Assembly (NCBI GenBank): GCA_903825615.1
Contig: CAIKBK010000014.1
Span: forward strand, 1-7,479
Source: Candidatus Vogelbacteria bacterium
Lineage (GTDB): Bacteria; Patescibacteriota; Minisyncoccia; Phycocordibacterales; XYD1-FULL-46-19
Length of the DNA stretch: 7,479 nucleotides
Direction of reading: 5' to 3'
Part shown: positions 5,648-7,479 of the stretch, piece by piece
Numbering within the stretch: the first letter of the stretch is position 1
Layout of the letters: the number at the start of each line of letters is the position of its first letter
Made by a program: the position numbers and the translations under genes
Notes under the pieces: model-generated
What the model was told of the DNA's origin: nothing
The model's input: the letters and a program-made list of their open reading frames with translations, nothing else
Databases searched by the model: none

Positions 5648-6295
5648 TCTATCCCCTTCTTTATCTAGGTTATTTAAAAGCAAACTCATATCAACTGAGT
5701 TAACGACCGGGTCTTGATTGAGATTAGGCCGAAGATCCCGAGTGGAGGGATCAGCTTGATCCAAATGGCTCAACATTATACCCAAATCAACAGCATTAAT
5801 AACGTCATCGCCCATCACCGCCGGCGATGTTGTTGCTCCGTTAATATCGCCAGCCAATAGCCTCACTGTCCCAAAAGTGGGTGAATTATCTGGTTGGGTA
5901 AAGTTGAGTGGACTTAGACCACTCGGCAAAGAGACATTGCTTAGTTTCCTCGTTAAACTTTGATGACCCTTAATATAAAAATTATAAGCGCCAACTCCAA
6001 CGTTAAGCAAGGCAACCTGAGTAAGGTCTTTCCCTGTCACATTGGTACGGGCCAAAGTCGAAGTAGAAAAAAGAATTGAGCCATCACTTGGATCCTTAAC
6101 TGTTAAATAATAAAGGGTGTCCCAATTAGTACCAGGCAGACCCACTCGGCCCTCAGGAACAGCCCACGCAACATAGACGTTGCGTGGGCTGTAAACATTG
6201 ACTCTCGTTGTTATATCCTCGGAAGTAGCGTAAACCAGACAGGAGGAAAAAACCACCAGACAAAAGACCGGAACAAGAACTTTAAAATGAAGCAT
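5645..6295 (-). CDS. Secreted dockerin-like protein
   Basis: A 216-residue protein with a signal peptide (residues 1-23, likely cut after VYA). C19 sits in a poor lipobox (FSSC), so a lipoprotein is less likely. Residues about 28-140 form a beta-rich domain with a G.Y.FYIKG.. segment, a type common in predicted CPR surface proteins. The C-terminus (about 148-210) carries two dockerin type I-like calcium-loop/helix repeats. Repeat 1 is GDING, a 9-residue insert, then DDVINAVDLGIMLSHL (D150 to D170 loop). Repeat 2 is NLNQDPVVNSVDMSLLLNNL (N191 to D202), with N in place of the usual first D. Dockerins bind cohesin domains through these duplicated motifs, and a cohesin-like domain is encoded by the facing gene at 2486-5638. 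The gene is last of the minus-strand operon, 7 bp after the WxL-like gene, with no Shine-Dalgarno sequence. A perfect 14-bp hairpin lies within codons 35-46. Confidence 0.8.
   Translation of the reverse strand: MLHFKVLVPVFCLVVFSSCLVYATSEDITTRVNVYSPRNVYVAWAVPEGRVGLPGTNWDTLYYLTVKDPSDGSILFSTSTLARTNVTGKDLTQVALLNVGVGAYNFYIKGHQSLTRKLSNVSLPSGLSPLNFTQPDNSPTFGTVRLLAGDINGATTSPAVMGDDVINAVDLGIMLSHLDQADPSTRDLRPNLNQDPVVNSVDMSLLLNNLDKEGDR
5666..5848 (-). other. Dockerin-like module (two calcium-binding repeats)
   Basis: This stretch encodes residues 150-210 of the dockerin-like protein. The two repeats share the core V-[IV]-N-[AS]-V-D-[LM]-x-[IL]-[ML]-L-x-[HN]-L, the hallmark of the dockerin loop and following helix. 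The first loop is interrupted by a nine-residue insert between positions 4 and 5 of the 12-residue loop; the second is of standard length. Confidence 0.75.
6159..6192. repeat. Perfect 14-bp inverted repeat inside the dockerin-like gene
   Basis: ACAGCCCACGCAAC (6159-6172) is followed by a 6-nt loop (ATAGAC) and its exact reverse complement (6179-6192). Nine of the 14 pairs are G-C, so the mRNA should fold into a very stable hairpin about 105-140 nt from the start codon. It encodes residues in the first strands of the mature protein (SPRNV ... VAWAV). No T-run follows on either strand, so it is not a standard terminator. Confidence 0.85.
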
Positions 6296-6302
6296 ACAAG
6301 AC

Positions 6303-6974
6303 TTAGAGTTGAACAGCGGTGAGAGTGGTCGTAGCCGTATACCAATCTTCGGGAACAGCGGGACTTGTGTTAGCCGGGATGTGAGCGCGGAATTTCAACT
6401 GGAAGGTGTCTCCCTCGGCCGGAGTTTCGCTACTAACAGAAACAATTGTCTTGGCTGTCGTAGTTGGGGCCAGAGAGAAACAGTCTTCGTAAGTAGCGCA
6501 GGAAGTATAACCAGAAGCTCCGTTGGCACTAGAGAGAACGACCTCAGTGATACCAAAACCAAATTGAGAAGCTTGGCCAGACGTGGTGTTGGCCCAAGTC
6601 TCAGGCGTAGTTGCACCATAATCAACGAAGTAACCACCAGCCGAATCACCCTTCAATGCTCCGTCAACCCCAGTTGAAGAAGCCTGAATGGTGACCGCAT
6701 AACCTTGAACATTACCGGTAATTATATTAACAGTCGTCGAGGCATTACCGGTACCGCCGGTCAAACCGGGGATGGATGGCAACATCACCATCGTGGTACT
6801 ACCAACAGTCATAGACAATTCAGCCGTTACTTCTTGGCGAACAATAATAGTTTCAGGATTAGCCGCCGAAACTAGTCCCGCCTCTAGAGCCGAGAAAACC
6901 ACAAGACCAATGACGAGGAGAAATGAGGCTGAAGCTAGGTAGGACAAACTTGTTTGTTGAATTTTTTTAATCAT
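6303..6974 (-). CDS. Secreted WxL-like beta-sandwich protein
   Basis: A 223-residue protein from ATG at 6974; a TTG three codons upstream is possible, but the ATG directly precedes the basic IKK start of the signal peptide. The signal peptide ends near VSA-A (residues 37-38). The mature part is one beta-rich domain with VTAELSMTVG, LPSIPGLTGGT (65-75), an N.QGY.V.IQASS segment, the cysteine pair C159/C165 and the C-terminal strand WYTATTTLTAVQL. It is paralogous to residues 84-254 of the protein at 253-1017. The fold and the terminal strand recall WxL domains, which bind the cell wall in Firmicutes, but the W-x-L motif itself is missing. It lies 25 bp downstream of the DUF916/WxLIP-like gene, the usual partner of WxL proteins, and 7 bp upstream of the dockerin-like gene. 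It is probably a secreted surface component held by the membrane partner. The strict family is uncertain. Confidence 0.8.
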   Translation of the reverse strand: MIKKIQQTSLSYLASASFLLVIGLVVFSALEAGLVSAANPETIIVRQEVTAELSMTVGSTTMVMLPSIPGLTGGTGNASTTVNIITGNVQGYAVTIQASSTGVDGALKGDSAGGYFVDYGATTPETWANTTSGQASQFGFGITEVVLSSANGASGYTSCATYEDCFSLAPTTTAKTIVSVSSETPAEGDTFQLKFRAHIPANTSPAVPEDWYTATTTLTAVQL

Positions 6975-6999
6975 AGTAGTCAATCTTACTTAACCGCGA

Positions 7000-7479
7000 T
7001 TAATTATTTTGGGAATCTCTTGGTGGAATTTGATTAGTATCTTTCTTGAACTCGATATGACGAGAAACATACCTAAGTCCCAAACGGATAAGATAAATGA
7101 TAACCAAGAGGATAATCAAGATAACGAGGAGTAGTTTCCAAGGCATGACCCAGAAGGCTAGGCTCATCGTGTCAGCTTGATCACCATAACCGCGCAAAAT
7201 CTTGGCTTCAGCGGTATAACGCCCAAGCATAAATGGATTATCTTTGGTCGGATCAACCACCAGCCCAACCTCACGCAAGCGAAGAGAATCCGGCATAACA
7301 AACCAAGGATCAAGCTCTATGTTCCTTACTTCTTGACCGAAGATATTCCTAACAGCAATGACACCAGTTGGCTTTAAGTGAATTTTACCAGTATTTTCAT
7401 AAACTAATTGAAAGATAACATCTTTGGCCGAGGAGAAAGAGGAAGCGTTATTTTGAGTGTGGAACTCGGACAAACGACC
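7000..7479 (-). CDS. DUF916/WxLIP-like membrane protein, C-terminal part (partial at window edge)
   Basis: The frame is open to the right edge with no convincing start, so the 159 residues seen are the C-terminal end of a larger protein; an internal TTG at 7473 is unlikely to be the start. Residues 19-110 form a beta-sandwich with ENTGKIHLKPTGVIAVRNIF, a stretch around PDSLRLRE and a GRYTAEAKILRGYG segment. This pattern is typical of the DUF916/DUF3324-like (WxL-interacting protein) membrane partners of bacterial surface proteins. FWVMPWK leads into one transmembrane helix (about 113-133), and a basic tail (RLGLRYVSRHIEFKK) should lie in the cytoplasm. The extracellular domain would then hold or present a secreted partner, most plausibly the WxL-like protein encoded 25 bp downstream. 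This protein is first of the visible operon; its promoter lies outside the window. Assignment to DUF916 is from memory of the motif, not from a search. Confidence 0.7.
   Translation of the reverse strand, partial: GRLSEFHTQNNASSFSSAKDVIFQLVYENTGKIHLKPTGVIAVRNIFGQEVRNIELDPWFVMPDSLRLREVGLVVDPTKDNPFMLGRYTAEAKILRGYGDQADTMSLAFWVMPWKLLLVILIILLVIIYLIRLGLRYVSRHIEFKKDTNQIPPRDSQNN

Noticed and set aside
6241..6246. A perfect AGGAGG on the plus strand, looking like a Shine-Dalgarno sequence.
   Set aside because: It is antisense to the Phe-Ser-Ser-Cys codons of the dockerin-like signal peptide, and no start codon with an open frame follows at proper spacing.
6309..6677. A 122-residue open frame on the plus strand opposite the WxL-like gene.
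   Set aside because: The minus-strand frame has a signal peptide and a paralogue in the window. The plus-strand frame is rich in Arg/Ser with no recognisable motif and has no ribosome-binding site or promoter.
6711..6753. Direct repeat ATTACCGGTA in the WxL-like gene.
   Set aside because: It is a short repeat arising from two Thr-Gly-Asn codon runs; nothing suggests a mobile element or recombination site.
6975..6983. TTG at 6983 as start of the WxL-like gene.
   Set aside because: It adds only MTT before an ATG that directly starts the basic n-region of the signal peptide. ATG is the simpler choice, though neither has a ribosome-binding site.
7471..7473. TTG at 7473 as the true start of the DUF916-like gene.
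   Set aside because: The frame continues to the window edge and the protein would lack a signal peptide before its extracellular domain, so it is better read as a truncated gene.

Overview
The window looks like chromosomal DNA from a candidate-phyla-radiation (Patescibacteria) bacterium, probably of the Parcubacteria or Microgenomates type. This is an inference from gene style, not from a marker gene. Three things support it: the helix-turn-helix fragment at the left edge (LKEAS.. and GY..DYIGQL motifs), the dominance of Ser/Thr-rich secreted beta-sandwich proteins, and a DUF916-like membrane protein next to dockerin-like and WxL-like secreted proteins. No start codon visible in the window has a clear Shine-Dalgarno sequence. 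TGA is used as a stop (ATGA overlap at 1014-1017), so the glycine-TGA code of Gracilibacteria and SR1 does not apply.

Layout, left to right. (1) 1-123, minus: 5' end of a small HTH DNA-binding protein, cut by the window edge. (2) 124-252: intergenic region with a terminator-like hairpin for the upstream genes, an extended -10 promoter for the HTH gene and an operator-like set of dyads. (3) 253-2393, minus: a two-gene unit in which a secreted fibronectin-III-rich protein (1014-2393) overlaps by 4 bp a secreted WxL-like protein (253-1017). (4) 2394-2485: compact divergent promoter region. (5) 2486-5638, plus: a 1050-residue cell-surface protein with a signal peptide, a cohesin-like domain, three Ig-like repeats, a Cys-rich linker, a fibronectin-like domain, two membrane helices, a carboxypeptidase-regulatory-like domain and a C-terminal alpha/beta domain. 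(6) 5645-7479, minus: a convergent operon that encodes, in order of transcription, the C-terminal part of a DUF916/WxLIP-like membrane protein, a secreted WxL-like protein, and a secreted dockerin-like protein.

Taken together the window is almost entirely cell-surface genes. The most interesting reading is a surface-assembly locus. A membrane-held cohesin-like scaffold faces, tail to tail, a gene for a secreted dockerin-like protein. That gene follows a WxL-like protein and a WxLIP-like membrane partner. A second copy of the WxL-like domain lies in the Fn3 operon on the other side of the scaffold gene. All partner assignments are inferred from domain recognition by eye and gene order. No tRNA, rRNA, CRISPR array, transposase or insertion sequence was seen. 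No stretch longer than 130 bases lacks a gene.
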